Counted from the stretch's first letter, positions 26,733 to 35,705 are shown. The stretch: DNA of 64,000 nucleotides from CAYFYS01 sp965202905 (GCA_965202905.1 OZ241868.1:2170001-2234000), one strand, 5' to 3'. Notes: generated by a model from the sequence alone, not told the origin. A program made the numbers and translations.

Positions 26733-27511
26733 GCGATACCGCGGCGGTCGTCACGATCGAGAGGCCGGAGACCGGCATCGTCAGGATCGGGCTCAACAGG
26801 CCCGGGAAGCGCAACGCGCTCGACCCGGATCTGCGCCTGGCGCTGATCGAGACGATGGCCCGGGCGACGACTGACGAGACCGTGCATGCGATCCTCATTG
26901 CCGGCAATGGCGGGCATTTCTGCGCCGGCGGGGACATCGCCTCGATGAGCGGGCTCGACGCGGCGACCGGCCGGGCGCGGATGAGGTCGAACCATCGCAT
27001 GGTCCGGCTCGTCGCCGAGTCCGAAAAACCGGTGATTGCCGCGGTCGAAGGCTATGCAGTGGGAGCCGGTGCGGGGCTCGCGCTGCTCGCCGACACGGTG
27101 GTGCTGGCCGAGACCGGGGCGATCGGCTTTCCGTTCTTCAAGGTCGGGCTGATGCCGGATTACGGCATTCTTTTTTCGCTGCCCCGTCGGGTCGGCCAGG
27201 CGCGCGCGCGCCAGATCCTGCTCTATGCCCGCATGCTGCGCGGCCGCGATGCGCTGGCGGCGGGGCTTGCCGACGAGATCGCGCCCGACGGCGGTGCCGA
27301 GGCGCTGGCGCTCGAGCGCGCGCGCGAATTGGCGGCGATGCCGGCCTACGCGTTCGCGCTGTGCAAGCGCCAGATCGGGCTTGCGCCGGTGAGCCTCGAT
27401 GCGGCGCTCGAGATGGAGGCGCTGGGCCAGGCCTCGTGCTTCGCGACGGAGGATTTTGCCGAAGGCCGGACCGCCTTCGCCGAGAAGCGCGCCCCCCGGT
27501 TTCGCCGCTGA
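26729..27511 (+). CDS. Enoyl-CoA hydratase/isomerase
   Basis: A 260-residue crotonase-fold protein. The oxyanion-hole segments NGGHFCAGGDIASM (about residue 57) and EGYAVGAGAGLALLADTVV (about 100) are present. One of the usual catalytic Glu positions is replaced by a hydrophobic segment (GFPFFKVGLMPDYG), so it may be an isomerase or a specialised hydratase. The GTG start overlaps the DUF123 stop (GTGA). Confidence 0.88.
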   Translation: MSDTAAVVTIERPETGIVRIGLNRPGKRNALDPDLRLALIETMARATTDETVHAILIAGNGGHFCAGGDIASMSGLDAATGRARMRSNHRMVRLVAESEKPVIAAVEGYAVGAGAGLALLADTVVLAETGAIGFPFFKVGLMPDYGILFSLPRRVGQARARQILLYARMLRGRDALAAGLADEIAPDGGAEALALERARELAAMPAYAFALCKRQIGLAPVSLDAALEMEALGQASCFATEDFAEGRTAFAEKRAPRFRR

Positions 27512-27525
27512 AGGAGGCTTGAGGC

Positions 27526-29052
27526 ATGGCGCTCGACCCGCATTCGCCCGATTTCGTCATCGGCGTCGTCGGCGCCGGAACCATGGGCCGCGGCATCGCC
27601 CAGATCGCGGCGGCCGGCGGCTACCGCGTGCTGGTCTTCGATTCCCGCGCGGGTGCGGCCGCCGACGCCCGGGAGTTCGTCGCCCGCATGATGCGCCGCG
27701 CCGCCGGGAAGGGATCGATGTCCGAAGCCGGGGCCGAGGCCGGAATCGCCCGCATCGAGATCGTCGACGGCCTGGGCGCGCTCGCCCGATGCGACGTTGT
27801 GGTCGAGGCGATCGTCGAGGACCTGGAGACCAAGCAAGCCCTGTTCCGCGCCCTTGAGGAGATCGTTTCGGGCGACTGCATCCTGGCCTCGAACACCTCC
27901 TCGCTGTCGGTCACCGCCATCGCGGCGGGCTGCAAGTCGCCGGGCCGCGTCGCCGGCTGCCATTTCTTCAACCCGGTCCCGCTGCTCAAGGTGGTCGAGG
28001 TGGTCGACGGGCTTCTGACCGAGGCTCATGTCGGCCAGACGCTGGAGGCCGTCGCGCGGGCCTGCGGCCACAACCCGGTGCGCGCCAAGGATAGCCCGGG
28101 CTTCCTGGTCAACCACGCCGGGCGCGGCTTCTATACCGAGGGCCTGCGGATCGTCCAGGAGGGCGTCGCCGGACCCCAGACCGTCGATGAGATCCTGCGT
28201 GAGGGCGGCGCGCGGTTCCGCATGGGTCCGTTCGAGTTGATGGACACCACCGGGCTCGACGTCTCGGGCGTGGTGATGGAATCGATCTACCGCCAGTTCT
28301 ACGAGGAACCGCGCTTCCGCCCGGTCGCACTCACCCGTCAGCGCATGACGGCCGGCCTGTTCGGCCGCAAGAACGGCCGCGGCTACTACGTCTACGAGGA
28401 CGACAGGAAAGTCGTCGCCGCCGCGCCGCCGGCGCCCGCGGCGCGGCCCAAGGCGGTCTGGGTCAGCCCGACCGACCCGGCCGGCCAGGCGGCGGTGATG
28501 TCGGTGATCGCCGAGATCGCGCCGATCGAGAGCGGGGCGGCGCCGGGGCCCGGGACTCTGTGCCTGGTCACGCCGCTGGGCGAGGACGCGACGACGGCGG
28601 CTCTCTCGCAAGGTCTCCCGCCCGAGCGCACCGTCGCGGTCGATTCCGCCTTCGGGCTGGAGGGGCGGCGGACGCTGATGACCACGCCGGTCACCGGGTC
28701 GGACTTTCGCGACCAGGCCCATGCGCTGTTCGCCGCCGACGGCGCCCCGGTCAGCGTCATCCACGACAGCCCGGGCTTCGTCGCCCAGCGGGTGATCGCG
28801 ACGATCGTCAACATCGGCTGCGAGATCGCCCAGCAGCGCATCGCCGCGCCGGCCGACATCGACATGGCCGTCGAGCTCGGCCTCGCCTACCCGCGCGGCC
28901 CGATCGCCTGGGGCGACCATCTGGGTCCGGCCCGCGTTCTCGCCATCCTGGAAGCGCTCTGGTCGTTCTACAAGGACCCCCGGTACCGCCCCAGCCCGTG
29001 GCTGATCCGGCGCGCCAGGCTCGGCGTCCCGCTAAGCACGGCGGAGGGGTAA
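27526..29052 (+). CDS. 3-hydroxyacyl-CoA dehydrogenase (PaaH-type)
   Basis: A 508-residue two-module enzyme. The N-terminal Rossmann fold has VGAGTMGRGIAQIAAAGG (about residues 15-32). The catalytic region SNTSSLSVT and the His in GCHFFNPVPLLKVVEVV are followed by DSPGFLVNHAGRGF. A second 3HCDH C-terminal domain (HDSPGFVAQRVIATIVNIG, GLAYPRGPIAWGD) gives the long PaaH/PaaC-like architecture. It oxidises 3-hydroxyacyl-CoA with NAD+ and follows the enoyl-CoA hydratase by 14 bases, giving consecutive beta-oxidation steps. Confidence 0.92.
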   Translation: MALDPHSPDFVIGVVGAGTMGRGIAQIAAAGGYRVLVFDSRAGAAADAREFVARMMRRAAGKGSMSEAGAEAGIARIEIVDGLGALARCDVVVEAIVEDLETKQALFRALEEIVSGDCILASNTSSLSVTAIAAGCKSPGRVAGCHFFNPVPLLKVVEVVDGLLTEAHVGQTLEAVARACGHNPVRAKDSPGFLVNHAGRGFYTEGLRIVQEGVAGPQTVDEILREGGARFRMGPFELMDTTGLDVSGVVMESIYRQFYEEPRFRPVALTRQRMTAGLFGRKNGRGYYVYEDDRKVVAAAPPAPAARPKAVWVSPTDPAGQAAVMSVIAEIAPIESGAAPGPGTLCLVTPLGEDATTAALSQGLPPERTVAVDSAFGLEGRRTLMTTPVTGSDFRDQAHALFAADGAPVSVIHDSPGFVAQRVIATIVNIGCEIAQQRIAAPADIDMAVELGLAYPRGPIAWGDHLGPARVLAILEALWSFYKDPRYRPSPWLIRRARLGVPLSTAEG

Positions 29053-29190
29053 CGGCGGAGGGGAGGGGTAACGGCGGAGGGGTAGAAGCGTACATAACCC
29101 TGAAAGGGCTTGCATCGCCCGGGCGGCGGGGACACATTGCAGTCCCTCTCAGGGTGGCGCCTCCCAGGGTGGCGCCTCTCAGGGTCGCGA
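29041..29190 (+). repeat. Short tandem repeats in the spacer before tkt
   Basis: Two clusters are visible: imperfect copies of ggaggggtaacggc at 29045-29085, and three copies of cagggtggcgcctc-like units at about 29148-29185. No regulator site is recognised in the 225-bp spacer. Confidence 0.65.
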
Positions 29191-29277
29191 TCCCGCCCAT
29201 CCGACCCGCGCGAGACGTGAGTCCCCGGGCCCGATTTCGGGGCGCAGCCGGACCCGGACCAGCCAGGGCAGAGCCGC

Positions 29278-31287
29278 ATGCCGTTCGCCAACTCCTCCGC
29301 AAATCCGGTCACGCACGCGCAGATGGCCAATGCGATCCGCGTACTCGCGATGGACGCGGTCGAAGCGGCCAAATCGGGCCATCCCGGCATGCCGATGGGC
29401 ATGGCCGATGCGGCGACGGTGCTGTTCACCCGATTTCTGAAATTCGACCCGACCGCCCCGGACTGGCCGGACCGCGACCGCTTCGTGCTGTCGGCCGGCC
29501 ACGGCTCGATGCTGCTCTACGCGCTGCTTCACCTGACCGGCTATGCGGACATGACCGCGGACGAGTTGCGCGCCTTCCGCCGGCTCGGCGCGCGCACCGC
29601 CGGCCATCCCGAATACGGCCGCGCCGCGGGAATCGAGACCACGACCGGCCCGCTCGGCCAGGGGTTCGCCAACGCCGTCGGCATGGCCTTGGCCGAGCGC
29701 CTCCTGGCCGACCGCTTCGGCGAGGCGATCGTCGATCACCGCGCCTATGTGATTGCGAGCGACGGCGACCTGATGGAAGGGATCAGCCACGAAGCGGCGT
29801 CGCTCGCCGGCCATCTCGGGCTCGGCAAGCTGATCGTGCTCTACGACGATAACCGAATCTCGATCGACGGGGCGACCGGGCTCACGCTCGGCGATGACGC
29901 ACAGGCGCGCTTCGCGGCCTATGGCTGGCGGGTCTCCGCCGTCGACGGCCACGATCCGGAAGCGGTCGCCGGGGCGATCGGGGCGGCGCAGGCCCCCGGT
30001 CGGCCCTCGCTGATCGCCTGCCGGACGACCATCGGCTACGGCGCGCCGACCAAGGCGGGCGCCGCCGGTTCCCACGGCGCGCCGCTGGGCGCCGACGAGG
30101 TCGCCGCCGCCCGGACGGCGCTCGCCTGGGACTCGCCGCCCTTCGAAGCGCCCGCGGACATCGTTACGGCGTGGCGGGCGGCGGGCACGCGCGGCGCGGC
30201 GGAGCGCGCGGCATGGACCGCGCGGCTCGAAGCCCAGCCGGCCGGGCGCAGGGATGAATTCGCGAGGCTCGCCGAAGGGCGGTTGCCGGAGGGCTGGAAG
30301 GCGGCGATCGCCGCGGTCAAGCGGGCCGCGATCGCCGAGGCGCCCAGGCGCGCGACGCGCCAATCCTCGGGGCTGACGCTCGATGCGCTGGCGCCGGCGA
30401 TCCCCGAGCTGATCGGCGGCTCGGCCGATCTCACCGGCTCGAACAACACCCTGCCCAAGGCGGCCGGCATCGTCGGCCGCGGCGACTTCTCGGGACGCTA
30501 CATCCACTACGGCGTGCGCGAACATGCGATGGCCGGGGCGATGAACGGCATGGCGCTGCACGGCGGCGTGATCCCCTATGGCGGCACGTTCCTGGTTTTT
30601 GCCGACTATCTGCGGCCGTCGCTGCGTCTGGCCGCGCTGATGGGAAAGCGGGTGATCTTCGTGCTCACCCACGATTCGATCGGGCTTGGCGAGGACGGGC
30701 CGACCCACCAGCCGGTCGAGCACTTGGCGAGCCTGCGGGCGATGCCGAACGTGCTGGTCTTCCGCCCGGCGGATGCGGTCGAGACGGCGGAATGCTGGGA
30801 GCTGGCGCTGGAGAACGCGAGCGGCCCGTCGGTGCTGGCGCTGACCCGTCAGAGCCTGCCCGCGGTCCGGACCGCCGGCGCCGGCGAAAACCTCGCCGCC
30901 AAAGGCGGCTATGTCCTCGCCAAATCAGAGGGCGGCGCGGCGCGGGCGGCGATTCTGGCAACCGGATCGGAGGTCGAGATCGCGCTCGCCGCGCGGACCG
31001 CGCTCCAGGCCGAGGGCGTCCCGACCCAGGTCGCCTCGATCCCTTGCCGTGAACTGTTCGACCGTCAGCCGGCGGATTACCGCGAGGCGGTGCTGGGCGG
31101 CGAAGCCGCCCGCATTGCCGTCGAGGCCGCGGCGCGGGACGGCTGGGACCGTTATTTCGGGACGCGCGGCGGCTTCGTCGGCATGTCGGGGTTCGGAGCG
31201 TCCGCACCTTACGATGCGCTCTACCGGCATTTCGGAATCACGGCGGGCGCCGTCGCGGATGCGGCGCGGGCGCTCCTGGCGACCTAG
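29278..31287 (+). CDS. tkt: Transketolase
   Basis: A 669-residue transketolase of the pentose phosphate/Calvin pathway. TPP-site blocks: SGHPGMPMGMAD, LSAGHGSMLLYALLHLTGY, GPLGQGFANAVGMALAE, ASDGDLMEGISHEAASLAGH (GDG motif) and the Pyr-domain YGVREHAMAGAMNGMALHGG with catalytic Glu. It starts at 29278 after a purine-rich GGCAGAG and is followed by gap and pgk in the same order as many alphaproteobacterial carbon-metabolism clusters. Its TAG stop is made by the end of a repeat element. Confidence 0.95.
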   Translation: MPFANSSANPVTHAQMANAIRVLAMDAVEAAKSGHPGMPMGMADAATVLFTRFLKFDPTAPDWPDRDRFVLSAGHGSMLLYALLHLTGYADMTADELRAFRRLGARTAGHPEYGRAAGIETTTGPLGQGFANAVGMALAERLLADRFGEAIVDHRAYVIASDGDLMEGISHEAASLAGHLGLGKLIVLYDDNRISIDGATGLTLGDDAQARFAAYGWRVSAVDGHDPEAVAGAIGAAQAPGRPSLIACRTTIGYGAPTKAGAAGSHGAPLGADEVAAARTALAWDSPPFEAPADIVTAWRAAGTRGAAERAAWTARLEAQPAGRRDEFARLAEGRLPEGWKAAIAAVKRAAIAEAPRRATRQSSGLTLDALAPAIPELIGGSADLTGSNNTLPKAAGIVGRGDFSGRYIHYGVREHAMAGAMNGMALHGGVIPYGGTFLVFADYLRPSLRLAALMGKRVIFVLTHDSIGLGEDGPTHQPVEHLASLRAMPNVLVFRPADAVETAECWELALENASGPSVLALTRQSLPAVRTAGAGENLAAKGGYVLAKSEGGAARAAILATGSEVEIALAARTALQAEGVPTQVASIPCRELFDRQPADYREAVLGGEAARIAVEAAARDGWDRYFGTRGGFVGMSGFGASAPYDALYRHFGITAGAVADAARALLAT

Positions 31288-31414
31288 TGGATCGAATCTT
31301 TCGCTTCGAACCACTGGTTTTATGTCGATCGATCAACTTGTCGAGACATTCGAATGCGTTATGGTCGCCAGGTCGTCATCGGCCGGGGAATTCGAATGTT
31401 TCGGTCGATCCACT
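31286..31414 (+). repeat. MITE-like element with 10-bp terminal inverted repeats (copy 1)
   Basis: The 129-bp spacer element starts agtggatcga and ends tcgatccact, a perfect 10-bp terminal inverted repeat. The first 30 bases form a hairpin with a tttc loop. A diverged copy in the opposite orientation lies after pgk (33636-33766). The first bases (TAG) form the tkt stop codon. It may be a non-autonomous mobile repeat or a shared regulatory RNA structure for the carbon-metabolism genes. Confidence 0.75.
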
Positions 31415-31428
31415 GGAAGGAGGCAATC

Positions 31429-32439
31429 ATGGCAGTGCGGGTAGCGATCAACGGTTTCGGCCGCATCGGGCGGCTGGCGCTGAGGGCGGCCTATGAGGCC
31501 GGGCGCGAGGACATCAAGTTCATCGCGATCAACGACCTGGGCCCGCCCGACGTCAACGCGCATCTGCTCAGGTACGATTCGAGCCACGGCCGGTTCGACG
31601 CCAGGATCCGGGCATCCGGCGCGGCGCTGACCGTCAACGGCGATTCGATCAAGGTCTTCGCCGAGCGCGATCCGGCGAACCTGCCCTGGGGCAAGCTCGA
31701 TATCGACGTGGTGATGGAATGTACCGGGCTGTTCACCAGGCGGGCGGACGCCGAAAAGCACATCGCGTCCGGCGCCGGGCGGGTCGTGATCTCCGCACCG
31801 GCGACCGGCGAGGACATCACCGTCGTCTACGGCGTGAACGAGAACAAGATCCGCAAGTCGCACACGGTGATCTCGAACGCCTCATGCACCACCAACTGCC
31901 TGGCGCCGGTCGCTTCCGTGCTCGACAAGGCGGTCGGCATCGCCAGGGGCTACATGACTACCGTGCATGCCTATACCGGCGATCAGCGGATCCTCGATAC
32001 CCTGCACAGCGACCCGCGCCGGGCGCGCGCGGCCGGCCAGTCGATGATCCCGACCTCGACCGGCGCCGCCACGGCGGTCGGCCGGGTCCTGCCCGAGCTC
32101 GACGGCAAGCTCGACGGCGCCGCCGTCCGGGTGCCGACGCAAAACGTCTCGATGATCGACTTCCACTTCGTCGCCAGGCGCAAGACCACCGTGGAGGAGG
32201 TCAATGCGGCAATCGAGAAGGCGGCCAAATCCAACCGGCTCAAGGGGATTCTGACCACCAGCGACGAGCCGCTGGTCTCGACCGACTTCAACCACGACGA
32301 TTCGAGCTCGGTCTTCGACCTGACCCAGACCCAGGTCGTCGACGGTACGCTGGTCCGCGTCCTGAGCTGGTACGACAACGAGTGGGGATTCTCGAACCGC
32401 ATGCTCGACGTCGCGGCGATGCTGGGTAAGTTCGCCTGA
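31429..32439 (+). CDS. gap: Glyceraldehyde-3-phosphate dehydrogenase
   Basis: A 336-residue glycolytic NAD(P)-dependent GAPDH. Rossmann start INGFGRIGRLALR, catalytic Cys in NASCTTNCLAP (about residue 156) and His in VHAYTGDQ (about 183), C-terminal WYDNEWGFSNRM. The residue after the second Rossmann strand (AINDL) suits NAD. A strong GGAAGGAGGC site lies 5 bases before the ATG at 31429. It is flanked by the repeat element upstream and pgk 7 bases downstream. Confidence 0.96.
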   Translation: MAVRVAINGFGRIGRLALRAAYEAGREDIKFIAINDLGPPDVNAHLLRYDSSHGRFDARIRASGAALTVNGDSIKVFAERDPANLPWGKLDIDVVMECTGLFTRRADAEKHIASGAGRVVISAPATGEDITVVYGVNENKIRKSHTVISNASCTTNCLAPVASVLDKAVGIARGYMTTVHAYTGDQRILDTLHSDPRRARAAGQSMIPTSTGAATAVGRVLPELDGKLDGAAVRVPTQNVSMIDFHFVARRKTTVEEVNAAIEKAAKSNRLKGILTTSDEPLVSTDFNHDDSSSVFDLTQTQVVDGTLVRVLSWYDNEWGFSNRMLDVAAMLGKFA

Positions 32440-32446
32440 GCCGGCG

Positions 32447-33637
32447 ATGGCCGCCTCGATCGACGATCTCGATGTCGCCGGCAAGCGGGTCCTGCTGCGC
32501 GCGGACCTGAACGTTCCGATGCAGGGCGGCGCGGTCGGCGACGCGACCCGGATCGACCGGTTGGCCCCGACGATCGAGGATCTCTGTGCGAAGGGTGCGG
32601 CGGTCGTCGTGATGTCCCATTTCGGCCGGCCCAAGGGCAGGCGCGAGCCCGCGATGTCGCTGGCGCCGCTGGTCGGGCCGCTGAGCAAGGCGCTCGGCGG
32701 CAAGCCCGTCGCCTTTGCCGGGGACTGCATCGGCGACGCGGCGCGCGCGGCGGTCGAGGGGCTCGGCGCCGGCGAGGTCGCGCTCCTGGAGAACCTGCGC
32801 TTCCATGCGGGCGAGGAGGCGAACGACCCGGGCTTCGCCGCCGCGCTGGCGGCGCTGGGCGAGATCTACGTCAACGATGCGTTCTCCGCCGCCCATCGGG
32901 CGCACGCCTCGACCGAGGCCGTCGCGCGCCTGCTGCCGTCCGCCGCCGGACGGTCGATGCAGGCCGAGCTCGCCGCCCTCGCCGGCGCGCTCGAAAGCCC
33001 GGCCCGCCCGGTGGTCGCGATCGTCGGCGGGGCCAAGGTCTCGACCAAGCTCGACCTGCTCGGCAACCTGCTGGACAAGGTCGACATGCTGGCGGTCGGC
33101 GGGGCGATGGCCAACACGTTCCTGCACGCGCTGGGCACCGATGTCGGCGCCTCGCTGTGCGAGACCGGCATGGCCGGGACCGCGCGCGACATCCTCGCCA
33201 GGGCCGATGCGGCAGGCTGCGAGGTGCTGCTGCCGTCCGACGTCGTGGTGGCCGGGAGATTCGCGGCCGGTACGGCGGGCGAGGCCGTACCGGTGGCCGC
33301 GGTTCCGTCCGGCATGATGATCCTCGACCTCGGCCCGGCAACCGCAAGGGGCCTCGCAGCCCGGCTTGAGGAGTGCCGGACACTGGTGTGGAACGGCCCG
33401 CTGGGGGCCTTCGAGATCCCGCCGTTCGACGCCGCGACCAACACGGTCGCAAAGGCCGCGGCCGGGCTCACCGAGGCGGGCGGGCTGCTCACCGTCGCCG
33501 GCGGCGGCGACACCGTGGCGGCGCTGTCGCACGCCGGCGTGCTCGCGGAGTTCAGCTACGTCTCGACCGCCGGCGGCGCCTTCCTCGAATGGCTCGAAGG
33601 CAAGACCCTGCCGGGCGTCGCCGCGCTGGAGGGCTAG
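32447..33637 (+). CDS. pgk: Phosphoglycerate kinase
   Basis: A 396-residue PGK: RADLNVPMQGG, MSHFGRPKGR, LLENLRFHAGEEANDPGFA, NDAFSAAHRAHAST, VGGAKVSTKLDLL and the C-terminal AGGGDTVAAL and STAGGAFLEWLEGK nucleotide motifs are all intact. It transfers phosphate from 1,3-bisphosphoglycerate to ADP. It is cotranscribed with gap. Its TAG stop is formed by the end of the second repeat element. Confidence 0.96.
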   Translation: MAASIDDLDVAGKRVLLRADLNVPMQGGAVGDATRIDRLAPTIEDLCAKGAAVVVMSHFGRPKGRREPAMSLAPLVGPLSKALGGKPVAFAGDCIGDAARAAVEGLGAGEVALLENLRFHAGEEANDPGFAAALAALGEIYVNDAFSAAHRAHASTEAVARLLPSAAGRSMQAELAALAGALESPARPVVAIVGGAKVSTKLDLLGNLLDKVDMLAVGGAMANTFLHALGTDVGASLCETGMAGTARDILARADAAGCEVLLPSDVVVAGRFAAGTAGEAVPVAAVPSGMMILDLGPATARGLAARLEECRTLVWNGPLGAFEIPPFDAATNTVAKAAAGLTEAGGLLTVAGGGDTVAALSHAGVLAEFSYVSTAGGAFLEWLEGKTLPGVAALEG

Positions 33638-33766
33638 TGGATCGACCGAGACATTTGAACCCTCCGGCCGATGACGATCTGGCGATCAGAACGCATTCAA
33701 ACGTCTCGATAAGTTGATTCATCAACGTAAAACCAACGGTTCGAATCGAAAGATTCGAACCGTTGG
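33636..33766 (-). repeat. MITE-like element, inverted copy 2, with GAAA-tetraloop hairpin
   Basis: This is a 131-bp diverged reverse-complement copy of the element at 31286-31414. Shared blocks include ggccgatgacga and ctggcga. Its distal end is a perfect 15-bp hairpin (33733-33747 with 33752-33766) closed by a GAAA tetraloop, which may also end tkt-gap-pgk transcripts. The copy 1 hairpin has two mismatches but keeps the loop. Confidence 0.75.
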
Positions 33767-33828
33767 AACGGATCTCTCGAACCAAAAGGTGCGTCGGGGC
33801 TCTGGATCCGTTCAGTTTTGAACCCCTC

Positions 33829-33925
33829 GAAGGCCGCCCGGCGGTCGCCGCCGTGCAGGCGGTTGCGACAGCGCCGCCACGGCGTCGCCGCCGCTTCCCA
33901 CCAGGGTTTGAGAATCCGGGGTTTG
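33829..33925. repeat. Dispersed spacer repeat, also found near 62 kb
   Basis: The blocks gccgccgtgcaggcggttgc and cccaccagggtttgagaa recur at 62050-62075 and 62240-62260 in the same order. This links the backbone spacer with the accessory region. The 344-bp spacer before the SDR gene holds nothing else apart from this and the tandem repeat that follows. Confidence 0.6.
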
Positions 33926-33989
33926 AGAAATCCGGGCTATCCCGGTCCCGGCGTTCCGGCCTCCCCGCTTGGACATTTCTCCGAACTCC

Positions 33990-34084
33990 GGCGCAAGATG
34001 GCGCGCGGCTTGGGGCGCAAGATGGCGCGCGGCTTGGGGCGCAAGATGGCGCGCGGCTTGGGGCGCAAGATGGCGCGCGCGGCT
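33990..34084. repeat. 24-bp tandem repeat, four copies
   Basis: The unit gcgcaagatggcgcgcggct plus tggg is repeated almost perfectly directly upstream of the SDR gene. Copy number could alter spacing between promoter and gene. Confidence 0.8.
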
Positions 34085-34110
34085 CGGACGGAGAGGAAAC
34101 GGAGAGGAAG

Positions 34111-34905
34111 ATGGCGGGCTTCGGGAAAGTCTCGATCGAGACGCTGTTCCGGATCGACGGCGACACGGCCTTCGTTACCGGCGCGGGCGGCGGGCTGGGG
34201 CGGATCGCCGCGATCGCGCTTGCCGGGGCCGGGGCCAACGTCGCGGTCACCGACATCGATCCGGACGCGGCCGGGCGGGTGGCCGGTGAGATCCGCGAGG
34301 CCGGCGGGATCGCCCGATCCTTCGAGCTCGATGTCGCGGACCGCAAGCGCATCGACCAGGTGATCGATCGGGCGGCCGGGCATTACGGCGGTCTGCATAT
34401 CCTGATCAACAACGCCGGCATCGCCCGGCGCGGCGCGGCCGAGGCGTTGGCCGACGAGGACTGGGATGCGGTGGTCGAGGTCAACATGACCGCGCCCTTC
34501 ATCTGCGCCCGCGCGGCCGCCCGCCACATGCTGCCGCGGGGCGAGGGGCGGGTCGTCTCGATCGGCTCGATCATGGGCTTTCGCGGCAATCCGTTTTTCC
34601 CGCACCTCCCCTACCAGGCGACCAAGGGCGCGATCGTCAACATGACCAGAGCGCTGGCCGCCGAATGGGCCGCGCGCGGCATCCGGGTGAACGCGATCGC
34701 CCCGGCCTTCTTCTACACCGACCTGGGTGCGGACATGCGCCGGCGCCGTCCCGAGATCGTCTCCCGGATCGAGGCGCGCACGCCGATGGGCCGCTTCGGC
34801 GAGCCGGAAGAGCTGGCCGGCGGGATTCTCTATCTCGCGAGCAGGGCGTCCTCGATGGTCACGGGCCACACGCTCGCCATCGACGGCGGCTGGCTCGCGG
34901 TCTGA
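34111..34905 (+). CDS. SDR family oxidoreductase
   Basis: A 264-residue short-chain dehydrogenase with the TGAGGGLGRIAAIAL cofactor motif (about residue 20), NNAGIARRG, the catalytic Ser in SIGSIMGF, YQATKGAIV with Tyr-x-x-x-Lys, and the C-terminal GHTLAIDGGWLAV. Asp in VAVTDIDPDAAG suggests NAD preference. It resembles gluconate/2-deoxygluconate-type dehydrogenases. The ATG at 34111 follows GGAGAGGAAG; the upstream open frame is only the 24-bp repeats. Confidence 0.9.
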   Translation: MAGFGKVSIETLFRIDGDTAFVTGAGGGLGRIAAIALAGAGANVAVTDIDPDAAGRVAGEIREAGGIARSFELDVADRKRIDQVIDRAAGHYGGLHILINNAGIARRGAAEALADEDWDAVVEVNMTAPFICARAAARHMLPRGEGRVVSIGSIMGFRGNPFFPHLPYQATKGAIVNMTRALAAEWAARGIRVNAIAPAFFYTDLGADMRRRRPEIVSRIEARTPMGRFGEPEELAGGILYLASRASSMVTGHTLAIDGGWLAV

Positions 34906-34917
34906 GGGGCCGAACGA

Positions 34918-35060
34918 TGGCGACCGGCGCCAGCGAGCTTCGACAGCGAGCTTCAGGGGATGCGGAACCGGATCCTGGGCCTGTCCAGGGTCGAGGCCGG
35001 CGAGACGGCGGTCGTCCTCACCGGCCCCGGCCCGAACCCGCGCTACATCGCCGCCCCGGC
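34918..35060 (+). pseudogene. Short remnant, possibly a NicX/M29-type protein N-terminus
   Basis: A reading with MRNRILGLSRVEAGETAVVL then TGPGPNPRYIAA resembles the start of M29-peptidase/2,5-dihydroxypyridine-dioxygenase-like proteins but ends within about 50 codons. It also contains a small tandem duplication (cagcgagcttcgacagcgagcttc, partly). The assignment is a weak resemblance only. Confidence 0.3.
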
Positions 35061-35108
35061 CCGCCCCCGGCCGTCGAGACCGGGCGGTCGCCTGAGCTCG
35101 GCCCAGGG

Positions 35109-35705
35109 TCAGTCCCGGGTCAGTCCCGGCCGCCACAGGATGTCGTCGCGCCCGCCCCGATTGGCGTCGCGCGCCAGCACGAACAGCAGGTCCGACAGCC
35201 GGTTCAGATAGGCGAGCGCCGCGGGATTGACCGGCTCTGCGGCGGCCAGCGCGGCGAGCGCGCGCTCCGCCCGGCGGACCACCGTACAGGCGTGGTGCAG
35301 GTGGGCGGCCGCCGGGTTGCCGCCGCGCAGGACGAAGCTGGTCAGCGGGGCGAGCCCGGCGGTGATCGAATCGATCTCCGATTCCAGCCGTGCGACCTGC
35401 CGCGGGCTTATGCGCAGCGCGCCGCCCGCATCCGCGCCGCCCCCATCCGCGCCGCCCCCATCCGCGCCGCCCGGGGTCGACACGTCGGCGCCGAGATCGA
35501 ACATGTCGTTCTGCACCCGCACCAGGATCTCCGGCGCCGCGCCGGAAGCGGCATGGAGCCGGGCGAGGCCGATCGCCGCATTGGCCTCGTCGATATCGCC
35601 CTGCGCGGCCATGCGCGGGCCGTGCTTGGCCACGCGGGTCCCATCGGCGAGCGAGGTCCGGCCGCCGTCGCCGCCGCGCGTGTAGATCCTGTCGAGTTTG
35701 ACCAT
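35109..35705 (-). CDS. Cob(I)alamin adenosyltransferase, PduO type
   Basis: A 198-residue PduO-family enzyme making adenosylcobalamin from ATP and cob(I)alamin. It shows the N-terminal ATP motif IYTRGGDGGRTSLADGTRV, the DEANAAIGLARL helix, and the C-terminal TVVRRAERALAALA and LNRLSDLLFVLARDANRG active-site helix with conserved Arg/Asp. A Gly-Ala-Asp low-complexity insert (about residues 85-100) comes from three in-frame 15-bp tandem repeats and is not part of the family core. Confidence 0.92.
   Translation of the reverse strand: MVKLDRIYTRGGDGGRTSLADGTRVAKHGPRMAAQGDIDEANAAIGLARLHAASGAAPEILVRVQNDMFDLGADVSTPGGADGGGADGGGADAGGALRISPRQVARLESEIDSITAGLAPLTSFVLRGGNPAAAHLHHACTVVRRAERALAALAAAEPVNPAALAYLNRLSDLLFVLARDANRGGRDDILWRPGLTRD
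35407..35475. repeat. In-frame 15-bp tandem repeat inside the pduO-type gene
   Basis: The unit catccgcgccgcccc occurs three times and encodes the repeated Gly-Gly-Ala-Asp insert in a surface loop. The length stays a multiple of three, so the gene remains open. Confidence 0.8.
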
